DNA from: Cellvibrionales bacterium UBA2034
GTDB lineage: Bacteria; Pseudomonadota; Gammaproteobacteria; Pseudomonadales; UBA7239
Length of the DNA: 9,296 nucleotides
Direction: 5' to 3'
Assembly (NCBI GenBank): GCA_002333095.1
Contig: DDBK01000037.1
Coordinates: 8,154 to 17,449, forward strand
Under the pieces are notes generated by a model, which was given only the letters and a program-made list of their open reading frames with translations, was not told the DNA's origin and did no database searches. The position numbers and the translations under genes were made by a program. Shown piece after piece: positions 1-6,372 of this stretch; the stretch's first letter is position 1, and each line of letters starts with the position of its first letter.

Positions 1-1347
1 GGGCAATGGACGCTGGATGACTGGCGCGCCTACCTTCTGCACACCCTGCAGGACAAAATGAAAAAACATGTGTTTGATGAATCCATTGCCAACACACTGT
101 TACAGCGTTTTGACTACGTGTCTGGCGATTATGGCGACGCAGCGGTATACAAAACGCTGATCGACACGCTGGCACAGCCGCATGATTTTCCGGCTGGCGC
201 GAGCTGTGAAAATATCGTGTTTTATCTGGCTATTCCGCCCACGGATTATCTCGCCGTCGCCACACACCTGCACAAGGCCGGGCTGAGCGGCGGCGTGCTG
301 AAACACCGCATCGTGATTGAAAAACCGTTTGGTGAAGACCTTGACAGCGCCCGCATGCTCAACGTGCGCCTGCACGAGATTTTTGAAGAGGAGCAGATAT
401 TCCGCATCGACCATTATCTCGGCAAGGAAACCGTGCAGAATTTGCTGGTGTTCCGTTTTGCCAACACATTGATCGAACCGATATGGAACAGGAACTACAT
501 CGACCACGTACAAATTACCGTGGCAGAACAATATGGCATTGAAAATCGCGCAGGGTATTTTGATAACACCGGCACATTGCGCGACATGCTACAAAACCAC
601 ATGTTGCAATTGCTCACCGCGATGGCCATGGAACCACCCGCCACGCTTGATGCCGATGCATTGCAGGATGAAAAAGTCAAAGTATTGCGCTCCATTCGCC
701 CCATCGCTCGCCAGTCTGTGCATGCCATGTCATTCCGCGCGCAGTACAGTGCCGGGCAAATCGACGGCACACCGGTACCCGGCTACCAGGATGAAGCCGA
801 CGTGGCAGAACACTCCACCACAGAAACCTATGTCGCCGCGAAATTCTACGTCGACAACTGGCGCTGGAAAGGCGTGCCGTTTTACATGCGCACCGGCAAA
901 CGCATGGCACAAAAAATGTCATTCATCGCCATACGTTTCAAACAGCCGCCACAACAACTGTTTCGTGAAACTGCACTGGAATGGATAGAGCCGAACTGGA
1001 TAGTCTTGTCACTGTATCCGGAAGAATGCATGCGCATGGAAATCCACGCCAAGCAACCGGGTCTTGAAATGATTACGCGCACTGCAGAGTTGCAGGCACC
1101 GTATCGGCAACCGGGTGAAAAATCACTGGAAGCCTACGAAACCTTGTTGCTGGATGTGATCCAGGGCGACCGCAGCCTGTTTATCCGTTTTGATGAAGTG
1201 GAATGGGCATGGCGCGTGGTGGATCCTATCCTGCGCCACTGGGCCACCACCAACGAGTTTATCCACACTTACCCTGCAGGCAGTTGGGGGCCAGAGGAAT
1301 CCAATCGCCTGTTCGACAGTGAAGACCAGCAATGGCGCAATAACTAA
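1..1347 (+). CDS. zwf: Glucose-6-phosphate 1-dehydrogenase, 5' end outside window
   Basis: This enzyme oxidises glucose-6-phosphate to 6-phosphogluconolactone with NAD(P)+ in the cytoplasm, the first step of the oxidative pentose phosphate and Entner-Doudoroff routes. The frame is open from base 1 and already reads protein typical of the family before the first ATG at base 58, so that ATG is internal. About 448 residues are visible against a usual 480-490. The missing 40-50 would carry the dinucleotide-binding GxxGDLA motif. Counting from the first visible codon, EKPFG is near residue 107 and the active-site signature RIDHYLGKE, with its catalytic His, is at about 135-143. Further family blocks follow: the RFAN segment, YFDNTGTLRDMLQNH, DEKVKVLRSI, NWRWKGVPFYMRTGKR and the C-terminal AGSWGP. 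No frameshift or missing key residue is seen. pgl follows after 30 bases on the same strand, so the two are probably co-transcribed. The promoter lies outside the window. Confidence 0.97.
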   Translation, partial: GQWTLDDWRAYLLHTLQDKMKKHVFDESIANTLLQRFDYVSGDYGDAAVYKTLIDTLAQPHDFPAGASCENIVFYLAIPPTDYLAVATHLHKAGLSGGVLKHRIVIEKPFGEDLDSARMLNVRLHEIFEEEQIFRIDHYLGKETVQNLLVFRFANTLIEPIWNRNYIDHVQITVAEQYGIENRAGYFDNTGTLRDMLQNHMLQLLTAMAMEPPATLDADALQDEKVKVLRSIRPIARQSVHAMSFRAQYSAGQIDGTPVPGYQDEADVAEHSTTETYVAAKFYVDNWRWKGVPFYMRTGKRMAQKMSFIAIRFKQPPQQLFRETALEWIEPNWIVLSLYPEECMRMEIHAKQPGLEMITRTAELQAPYRQPGEKSLEAYETLLLDVIQGDRSLFIRFDEVEWAWRVVDPILRHWATTNEFIHTYPAGSWGPEESNRLFDSEDQQWRNN

Positions 1348-1377
1348 GATGATTGCAACACGAGGATTTGCAGCGCA

Positions 1378-2055
1378 ATGATATGCAAAACCACCGCACA
1401 AGATATTGCCAGCAAGATTACTGCACTGGCCAATGACTGCATTGCCCACAAAAACAGCTTTCATATTGTGCTGGCTGGCGGTGAAACACCGCGAACTGTT
1501 TACACATTATTGCGTGATGCAAAAACCGATTGGGAACAGTGGCATGTGTATTTTGGTGACGAACGCTGCGAGCCTGCGCACCACCCGCACCGCAATGACA
1601 GCATGGCATTTGATGCATGGCTTGCACATGTCACGATCCCACCTGCGCAGATTCACAGCATTCCAGCGGAGCTGTCGCAAAAAAACTGCGTCGAGCAGTA
1701 CACACAGACGCTTGTTCACGTAGGCAATTTTGACCTGGTGTTATTGGGGCTGGGGGAAGATGGCCATACTGCGAGCCTGTTTCCTGGCCATGACTGGGGC
1801 GAAGACCCGGATTCTCCGCCTGTGCTGGCCGTGAATCATGCGCCCAAAGCACCTGCCCGGCGTATCACACTCAGCGCAAGACGTTTGAGTGCAGCAGAAC
1901 ATGTGTGGTTTCTGGTCAACAGCGACGCAAAAAAAGACATTTTACAGCGCTGGCAGGGCGGGGAAGCTCTTGTTCAGGAAAAACTATCGGTCAGGGAAAA
2001 ACTACCGGCCAGCGCCATTCAATCCAGGCATGGAATAGACATTTTTACACTCTAG
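1378..2055 (+). CDS. pgl: 6-phosphogluconolactonase
   Basis: This 225-residue enzyme hydrolyses 6-phosphogluconolactone, the product of the gene just upstream, to 6-phosphogluconate. It is of the DevB/SOL type, related to the NagB sugar-isomerase fold. Seen in order: LAGGETPR at residues 32-39 (phosphate loop), FGDERCEP at 59-66, GLGEDGHTASLFPG at 124-137 containing the catalytic His, the RRITLS segment at 161-166 and LPAS at 209-212. The family usually has V where this protein has E in DERCEP, a small deviation. The start is the ATG at 1378, preceded by GAGGA at 1362-1366 with a somewhat long 11-base spacer. No in-frame start lies between the zwf stop and this ATG. A six-residue near-duplication lies in the C-terminal part (EKLSVR/EKLPAS). 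The TAG stop directly touches the stop codon of the convergent downstream gene. Confidence 0.96.
   Translation: MICKTTAQDIASKITALANDCIAHKNSFHIVLAGGETPRTVYTLLRDAKTDWEQWHVYFGDERCEPAHHPHRNDSMAFDAWLAHVTIPPAQIHSIPAELSQKNCVEQYTQTLVHVGNFDLVLLGLGEDGHTASLFPGHDWGEDPDSPPVLAVNHAPKAPARRITLSARRLSAAEHVWFLVNSDAKKDILQRWQGGEALVQEKLSVREKLPASAIQSRHGIDIFTL
1978..2013 (+). repeat. 18-base in-frame tandem near-duplication in pgl
   Basis: Bases 1978-1995 and 1996-2013 are two adjacent 18-base units differing at three positions by eye. They encode EKLSVR and EKLPAS. The second copy supplies the conserved LPAS motif of the lactonase family. It may be a slippage duplication or chance similarity in Lys/Glu codons. Confidence 0.5.
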
Positions 2056-2778
2056 TCAGCCATCAACCTGTGCATTGTGGTAAACCTCTTGCACATCATC
2101 CAGCTCGTCGAGCATATCCAGGAATTTCTGGAACATCACCGCATCGTCGCCCTTCACTTCTGTCATCGTTTGCGGCAGGAAAGTGATTTCTTCCATTTCG
2201 AAATGGATATCCGGCAACGCCTCACTCAAGGCTTTTTGCGCTTTATTGAATTCAGCAGGCGGCACGTACACGGTGATGATGCCGTCTTCATTTTCAACGT
2301 CTGTCACATCCACATCGGCATTCAATAACATTTCCAGTACAGCATCTTCATCATCATGCCTGAATGCAAACACGCCCAGATGATCAAACATATGCGCCAC
2401 AGAACCGGACACACCGATCTTCGCCTTGGTCTTGGTGAAACACAGCCGCACATCACCAAATGTCCGGTTATTGTTGTCGGTCAGGCAATCCACTATTACC
2501 GTACAGCCACCAGGACCAAAGCCTTCGTAACGCACCACGGCATAATTGTCACCGCCTACACCGCTGGCTTTTTCCAGTGCGCGTTCGATGACATGCGTCG
2601 GCACCTGGTCACGCTTGGCTTTTTCCATCAAACGGCGCAGGGACAGGTTGGCATTGGGATCCGCACCGTTATTTTTTGCACTGAGATAAATCTCTTTACC
2701 GTATTTGGAATAGACCTTGGTCTTCGCACCGGCAGTTTTTGCCATGGACTCTTTGCGGTTCTGGTACGCCCTTCCCAT
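2056..2778 (-). CDS. yeeN: YebC/TACO1 family protein, YeeN type
   Basis: This 240-residue protein belongs to the YebC/PmpR/TACO1 family. Members have been described as DNA-binding regulators and, more recently, as translation factors that relieve ribosome stalling, as mitochondrial TACO1 does. Which role applies here cannot be read from the sequence. The N-terminus [15 protein letters not shown], the [25 protein letters not shown] block (about 24-48), [13 protein letters not shown], the RYEGFGPGG block and the C-terminal VQEVYHN resemble E. coli YeeN more than canonical YebC, which starts MAGHSKW and ends VQNVYHN. The length matches YeeN. The start is well supported: GAGGT at 2787-2791 (read on the minus strand) sits 8 bases before the ATG. 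The upstream dehydrogenase gene is on the same strand with a 66-base gap. The downstream end abuts pgl with no spacer. Confidence 0.93.
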   Translation of the reverse strand: MGRAYQNRKESMAKTAGAKTKVYSKYGKEIYLSAKNNGADPNANLSLRRLMEKAKRDQVPTHVIERALEKASGVGGDNYAVVRYEGFGPGGCTVIVDCLTDNNNRTFGDVRLCFTKTKAKIGVSGSVAHMFDHLGVFAFRHDDEDAVLEMLLNADVDVTDVENEDGIITVYVPPAEFNKAQKALSEALPDIHFEMEEITFLPQTMTEVKGDDAVMFQKFLDMLDELDDVQEVYHNAQVDG

Positions 2779-2844
2779 TTCTCTTTACCTCAAGCTGACG
2801 CTGGATACATTCTCTCAGGGGCGCATTTTAATCGGGAAACGGGG

Positions 2845-3804
2845 TCAATGCGCCAGTGATTGCACCCAATGGCCAGTCTTCTCCCACAATTGTGCAGCCA
2901 CTGCTGCATCAGCACTGTCCGCAGCGGCGGCACGTGGCCGGCATTGCTGGTAATACTGGCCACCGGCTGCATCAGGATGGGAGGCGCAGTGGATACTGGT
3001 CTGTGCACCCTCTTCCGGCGTGAGCAAGCTGAAACGCTCTACCGGTGACAGCGCATGGCGCACCGCTTGCAACCAGCCATTACCCGCCAGCCCCTTGTCG
3101 GCAATATTCGTGAACACCGCGCCGGGATGCAGGCAATACGCTTGCACATGATCCGTTCCGCCATATCGCCGTTGTAACTCGAAGGTAGCGTGTACCAGCG
3201 CCAGTTTGGACATGCCGTAGGCTGTCCATGAATTGTACGGATAACTGCCAGACAAACCGGCGTTGAAACCCTTGCTGTGCAATTGCGACACGACATTGAC
3301 GATACGCGCATCGCCCGTTTTATTGCCGGATGCCTGCAACAGCGGCAACAACAGATGCGTGAGATGCATCGTGCCGAGATAATTGATGCGCCACTGGATT
3401 TCAAAGCCATCCGCCGTCAACTGCGGGGCTTTCCACTGCGACAACAGATCCAGGTGAATGCCTGCATTGTTGACCAGGATATCCAGTTGCCCTGCATATT
3501 TTTTTTCAAACCATGCGACAAAGGCAGCAACAGAATCTGCCGAAGCCAGATCCAGTGTGTGGCCATCGACAGCTCCACCCGTTGTCACAACACGCAATGC
3601 CTGCACCGTTTTTTCAACCGTCGAGCGCGTGGTGACAATCACCGTTGCACCCCAGTCCGCCAGCGTTCTTGCAGTTTCAAAACCGATAGAACCCGGCGCA
3701 CATCCCGTCACTATCACTGTCTTGCCTGTTAAATCCTGCTGGTGTGCAAAAGGGGCTTTAACAAAAAACCTGCGGATGGACTGGTATACACTAGACGCTG
3801 GCAT
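2845..3804 (-). CDS. Short-chain dehydrogenase/reductase, retinol-dehydrogenase-like
   Basis: This is a classical-type SDR oxidoreductase with a Rossmann fold using NAD(P)(H). The substrate cannot be told from sequence. With the start chosen here (319 residues), the cofactor loop reads TGCAPGSIG at 33-41, one residue longer than the usual TGxxxGxG. The acidic segment after beta-4 is HTLDLAS, NNAG is at 112-115, and the catalytic set is N141, S173, Y196 and K200 (YGMSK). The proline after beta-6 is in LHPGAV. The C-terminal part (GGQYYQQCRP, then LWEKTGHWV) resembles retinol dehydrogenase/WWOX-like SDRs. An ATG at 3829-3831 would add nine residues, but the ATG at 3802-3804 has AGGA at 3812-3815 with a 7-base spacer and is preferred. 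The gene is divergent from the GIY-YIG gene and upstream of yeeN on the same strand. No functional link to its neighbours is visible. Confidence 0.9.
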   Translation of the reverse strand: MPASSVYQSIRRFFVKAPFAHQQDLTGKTVIVTGCAPGSIGFETARTLADWGATVIVTTRSTVEKTVQALRVVTTGGAVDGHTLDLASADSVAAFVAWFEKKYAGQLDILVNNAGIHLDLLSQWKAPQLTADGFEIQWRINYLGTMHLTHLLLPLLQASGNKTGDARIVNVVSQLHSKGFNAGLSGSYPYNSWTAYGMSKLALVHATFELQRRYGGTDHVQAYCLHPGAVFTNIADKGLAGNGWLQAVRHALSPVERFSLLTPEEGAQTSIHCASHPDAAGGQYYQQCRPRAAAADSADAAVAAQLWEKTGHWVQSLAH

Positions 3805-3829
3805 GGTGTTTTCCTGTTTCGTTTCCGTC

Positions 3830-3835
3830 ATTACA
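3830..3835 (-). promoter_or_regulatory. Possible -10 box for the dehydrogenase gene
   Basis: Read on the minus strand this is TGTAAT, five of six matches to the sigma-70 -10 consensus. It sits in the 53-base divergent gap and would start transcription roughly 20 bases before the preferred ATG at 3804. It overlaps the alternative ATG at 3831, which supports the shorter protein. No good -35 box is seen at 16-18 bases, so support is weak. Confidence 0.25.
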
Positions 3836-3857
3836 CTTGAAAAAAGACTTGTGATCC

Positions 3858-4121
3858 ATGGCAGACTGGTTTGTCTATATCTTGCGTTGCGCCGATGGCA
3901 CCCTGTACACCGGCATCACGACCGATCCTGTCCGGCGCGAGCAAGAACACAACTCGGATAAAAAAGGGGCGCGTTACACACGCAGCCGTCGCCCGGTCAC
4001 ACTGGTATACAGTGAATCCGCTGCAAACCGCAGCGAAGCATCCATGCGTGAACATGCCATCAAACAATTGCCGCTATCTGCCAAGGTTCAGTTGCTGTCG
4101 CGTTCGCTAACGAATAACTGA
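3858..4121 (+). CDS. GIY-YIG nuclease-like protein, YhbQ/UPF0213 type
   Basis: This 87-residue protein is a stand-alone GIY-YIG domain of the YhbQ/UPF0213 group. The first beta strand (WFVYILRC) and the second (LYTGIT) give the degenerate two-part GIY-YIG motif. The segment TTDPVRREQEHN follows, with an Arg at the usual catalytic helix position, and an acidic residue in SEASMREH could be the metal ligand. E. coli YhbQ is similar in size and order (YLIR...LYTGITTDVERR). Members act or are suspected to act on DNA, but the cellular role is unsettled. The ATG at 3858 is the only reasonable start, because the upstream in-frame TTG is followed directly by a stop. No strong ribosome binding site is seen. 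The last 34 bases overlap the 3' end of the convergent thiO gene, so the C-terminus SRSLTNN is encoded antisense to the thiO C-terminus. Confidence 0.88.
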   Translation: MADWFVYILRCADGTLYTGITTDPVRREQEHNSDKKGARYTRSRRPVTLVYSESAANRSEASMREHAIKQLPLSAKVQLLSRSLTNN

Positions 4122-5179
4122 TACGGTGCCGCATCGAGCGCTGGCGTTCGTTGCAACAACAGATCTGCCATCAATTGTGTTGATGCAGGCGATAACACCA
4201 GGCCATTGCGGAAATGCCCGGCGCAGAGCCACAGGTTCGTGTATCCCGGCACTTTTCCCATCAGCGGCACACCCTCCGGTGAGCCGGGGCGCAGACCGGC
4301 CCACTGGCGGACAGGTGTGGCATCACGCAAACCCGGCAACATGTTTCCAGCGGCGCGCCGCAAATCCGCGCAAGCATCATCGGTAATGGATTTATCAAAC
4401 CCGCGCTGTTCCAGCGTGCTGCCCACCAACACATGGCCATCTGCACGCGGGATGGCATAACGGCCATCGTGCAACACAATCGTTCGCAGCCAATCCGCCG
4501 GCTGGCGGTACAACAGCATCTGCCCGAGCACTGGCGCAACCGGAACATTCACATTCACACCATGCAGCAATTGGCCAGCCCAGGCACCTGCGCACACCAC
4601 CACCTCACCACCGGCAACGCGCTCACCTGACACCAGCACCGCTGCATTATTTTCCAGTTGTTGCACAGGAGAAAATTCACGCAACATACAGCGCGGATGT
4701 TGCTGGAGCGACGCACGCAACGCCTGCAACAGACGGGGATTGCGCACGTTGGCAATGTGCGGCATCCACAAACCGCCCTGGAATGTGTCTGCGAGTGTTT
4801 TTTCATATTGTGGCAACCGGTTTCCCGTGATGGCTTGCAGGTTGATGCCGTGATGCCGCGCCCACTGCATGGCCTGCGCAGCATCCGGCGCATCCAGCAT
4901 CAACAAACCGGTTTGCCGGTACTCTGCATCAATCCCTGTTTCCGCCAGCAATGCTTCACACAAGGCAGGGAACAAGTGCTGTGCTGGCGATGCCAATGCC
5001 GTTACAGCCGACGCATAACGCCACGGATACAACGGGGAGACGATGCCTCCACCCGCCCATGATGCTTCACGCCCGCACTGCCCGGCTTCCAGCAGCGTGA
5101 CGCTGGCACCGGCTTGCAACAATTGCCGCGACAGCATCAAACCCATTACGCCGCCGCCGATGACAACAAAATCAGACAT
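4088..5179 (-). CDS. thiO: Glycine oxidase ThiO, FAD-dependent
   Basis: This 363-residue flavoenzyme of the D-amino-acid oxidase family oxidises glycine to iminoacetate (dehydroglycine), which ThiG uses to build the thiamine thiazole ring. The FAD-binding beta-alpha-beta unit is at the N-terminus: VVIGGGVMG at 5-13 and the ribose-binding acidic residue at the end of TLLE (E31). The block SWAGGGIVSPLYPWRY at 40-55 is characteristic of proteobacterial ThiO. GLRPGSPEG at 295-303 carries the Arg (R297) matching the substrate-carboxylate Arg of the Bacillus enzyme, and RYAIPR at 240-245 carries the matching Tyr. GHFRNGLVLSP at 321-331 is the C-terminal FAD contact. No other thiamine gene is in the window, so the assignment rests on the sequence. 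A sarcosine-oxidase-like or D-amino-acid-oxidase-like relative is the alternative. The start has only a weak ribosome binding site. The gene diverges from fimT across a gap holding a short palindrome. Confidence 0.9.
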   Translation of the reverse strand: MSDFVVIGGGVMGLMLSRQLLQAGASVTLLEAGQCGREASWAGGGIVSPLYPWRYASAVTALASPAQHLFPALCEALLAETGIDAEYRQTGLLMLDAPDAAQAMQWARHHGINLQAITGNRLPQYEKTLADTFQGGLWMPHIANVRNPRLLQALRASLQQHPRCMLREFSPVQQLENNAAVLVSGERVAGGEVVVCAGAWAGQLLHGVNVNVPVAPVLGQMLLYRQPADWLRTIVLHDGRYAIPRADGHVLVGSTLEQRGFDKSITDDACADLRRAAGNMLPGLRDATPVRQWAGLRPGSPEGVPLMGKVPGYTNLWLCAGHFRNGLVLSPASTQLMADLLLQRTPALDAAPYQLFVSERDSN

Positions 5180-5212
5180 GTCTTACATACATTCCAGAAA
5201 AAGCTGACAACA

Positions 5213-5228
5213 CGCCAGGCATCTGGCG
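5213..5228. promoter_or_regulatory. Palindrome between divergent thiO and fimT
   Basis: CGCCAG and CTGGCG are perfect inverted arms of six bases around a four-base centre (GCAT). They lie 34 bases from the thiO start and 45 from the fimT start. It could be an operator or the 5' hairpin of a thiO leader RNA. A GATAAT -10-like box for thiO lies just upstream on the minus strand, without a convincing -35. The site is short enough to occur by chance. Confidence 0.25.
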
Positions 5229-5273
5229 GGCATTATCGCATCCACTAATACAAACATGGCAAAGGATTGCCGA

Positions 5274-5849
5274 ATGACCGTATCGATACAAAAAACCCGC
5301 GGCTACACACTGGTCGAATTACTGGTCGCGCTGTGCATACTCGCCATCCTGTTGAGCCTTGCGCTTCCCGCATTTGCTGATGTGGTACGGCGTGTTCAAA
5401 GCGAAACGGTGGTGAACTCTCTGGCCAATGCCTACCAGTTAGCGCGCAGTGCGGCGATTAACCAGCGGCAACCGGTGGTGTTTTGTGCAAAGGCCGGGGC
5501 AGGCAGCTGCGGCAATGACTGGACGAATGGCGCGCTGGTATTCCAGGACCCCAATGGCAACCGGGTAATGGAAAACGAGGAAAAACTGCTGGCAGAAATT
5601 GCCCAGCCACCCACTGGCAGCCAACTGAAAATGCGCGCAGCACTGAACAAACAGTATTTGCGCTTTATGGCCAACGGGATGCTGGAAAATACAGCCGGCA
5701 GCATCACGTACTGTCCGCCGAAAGGCACGCCCCGCGACGCACGCAACCTGATATTTACCCGCAATGGCCGCCTGCGTTTTGGCAATGACCAGAACCGGGA
5801 TGGCATCCCTGAAAATGCAGAAGGGCAGCCCTTGAGCTGCCCCCTGTAA
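5274..5849 (+). CDS. fimT: FimT/GspH-family type IV pseudopilin
   Basis: This is a minor pseudopilin thought to help prime type IV pilus assembly; some FimT proteins bind DNA for uptake. The preferred start, ATG 5274, has AAAGGA at 5261-5266 with a 7-base spacer and gives 191 residues. The ATG at 5256 would add six residues with no ribosome binding site. The leader is ten residues, ending TRG, and prepilin peptidase would cut before YTLVELLVALCILAILLSL. Glu is at mature position 5, and Tyr replaces the usual Phe at position 1. The hydrophobic helix extends to about residue 35. FTRNGRLRFG near the C-terminus matches the GspH/FimT end motif. Two EF-hand-like loops are visible: residues 92-103 (DPNGNRVMENEE, degenerate) and 172-183 (DQNRDGIPENAE). 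Four Cys occur downstream of the helix. It faces pilE tail to tail with a 30-base gap, not the usual colinear order. Confidence 0.92.
   Translation: MTVSIQKTRGYTLVELLVALCILAILLSLALPAFADVVRRVQSETVVNSLANAYQLARSAAINQRQPVVFCAKAGAGSCGNDWTNGALVFQDPNGNRVMENEEKLLAEIAQPPTGSQLKMRAALNKQYLRFMANGMLENTAGSITYCPPKGTPRDARNLIFTRNGRLRFGNDQNRDGIPENAEGQPLSCPL
5823..5842. other. Perfect 7-bp hairpin in the 3' end of fimT
   Basis: GGGCAGC (5823-5829) and GCTGCCC (5836-5842) flank a six-base loop within the last codons of fimT. No T-run follows on either strand, so it is not a canonical intrinsic terminator. It lies between two convergent genes and could slow RNA polymerase or protect mRNA 3' ends. Confidence 0.35.
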
Positions 5850-5856
5850 ATGGTTC

Positions 5857-5876
5857 TTGCCAGCTTACACCGGCAA
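5857..5876 (-). terminator. Weak hairpin terminator candidate after pilE
   Basis: In the minus-strand transcript TTGCCGG and CTGGCAA pair over seven positions, including one G-U, around a six-base loop. The hairpin begins three bases after the pilE stop codon. On the plus strand the same position is an A-C mismatch, so the structure favours the pilE transcript. Only a short, interrupted U-rich segment follows, so termination strength is doubtful. Confidence 0.35.
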
Positions 5877-5879
5877 TGC

Positions 5880-6281
5880 TTACCAGCAGTGTGTGGAATC
5901 CGATCCTGTTGCTGTTTTCTGGCCTGTGTTGGTAATGGTAAACGAGGTGCACTTGGCATCCGCTAGCTGCTGGTCTGTTAACGGTGTTGCTGTAAGGGAG
6001 TAGGTAGAGGCTGTACTCGTAACCGCCACCTCATAGTGATCATGCGTGGAATTTATGGAATCGCCGGCCTGTACAGGACAACTGGCGTGGTTGTACGAAC
6101 CGTACGATGTGAAACAACGCTCCAGACGCTGCGCAGTATCCAGTATGGTATCCATCGCATCGGCGCGGTTGGCCTTTCGCACACTCTCCTGATAAGACGG
6201 GTAGGCAATCGCTGAGATGATGGCGATGATCGCGACCACAATCATCAGTTCGATCATGGTAAAACCCTGTGTGTTTTTCAT
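5880..6281 (-). CDS. pilE: Type IV minor pilin, PilE-like
   Basis: This 133-residue prepilin has a six-residue leader, MKNTQG, cut before FTMIELMIVVAIIAIISAIA, with Phe at mature position 1 and Glu at position 5. The hydrophobic helix is followed by YPSYQESVRKANRADAMDTILDTAQRLERCFTSYGSY, the standard PilE-like segment. Four cysteines (C56, C68, C111, C132) in the globular head could make two disulfides, and the CW end is common in minor PilE proteins next to PilY1. The ATG at 6281 gives the normal short leader. Upstream in-frame ATGs at 6293 and 6329 would lengthen it by 4 or 16 residues without better ribosome binding sites. It lies 91 bases downstream of pilY1 on the same strand, the order seen in many minor pilin operons, so it probably joins the PilY1 tip complex and is not the major pilin. 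The gap holds a strong hairpin. Confidence 0.92.
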   Translation of the reverse strand: MKNTQGFTMIELMIVVAIIAIISAIAYPSYQESVRKANRADAMDTILDTAQRLERCFTSYGSYNHASCPVQAGDSINSTHDHYEVAVTSTASTYSLTATPLTDQQLADAKCTSFTITNTGQKTATGSDSTHCW

Positions 6282-6322
6282 AATGTTTCCCATTCTTTGT
6301 ATGCAATAGCTCGACGTTGTGG

Positions 6323-6366
6323 TGCGCAAGCCGGGAGGCAGGGAACACCCGCCACCCGGCTACGCA
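6323..6366 (-). repeat. REP-like imperfect palindrome between pilY1 and pilE
   Basis: Paired arms from outside in are TGCG/CGCA, AGCCGGG/CCCGGCT, GGC/GCC and GGG/CCC, closing on a four-base loop at 6344-6347. A 2-by-1 internal loop, an A-A mismatch (T-T on the other strand) and one bulged base interrupt the roughly 17 pairs. Read on the minus strand the main stem is headed by GTAG (plus-strand 6360-6363), as in REP elements mobilised by RAYT transposases. It begins six bases after the pilY1 stop. No T-run follows on either strand, so it is not a standard terminator. It could stabilise or segment the pilY1-pilE mRNA. Confidence 0.5.
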
Positions 6367-6372
6367 ACCTGC

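Noticed and set aside
533..988. A 151-codon open frame within zwf in another frame
   Set aside because: Shadow of zwf: Cys-, His- and Pro-rich translation, while the zwf frame is conserved throughout this region.
2818..2830. A possible -10 box (TAAAAT on the minus strand) upstream of yeeN
   Set aside because: The nearest -35-like TTGACC is only 12 bases away, and nothing suitable lies at 16-18 bases, so I do not call a promoter.
2356..2859. A 167-codon open frame opposite yeeN
   Set aside because: It is antisense to a well-supported conserved gene with a strong ribosome binding site, and its translation shows no family resemblance.
3829..3831. Upstream ATG start for the dehydrogenase gene, adding nine residues
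   Set aside because: It has no ribosome binding site and overlaps the -10-like box. The ATG at 3802-3804 has AGGA at a 7-base spacing.
3846..3865. A CRP-like half-site (TTGTGA) at the GIY-YIG gene start
   Set aside because: The second half-site is absent, and the position overlaps the start codon region.
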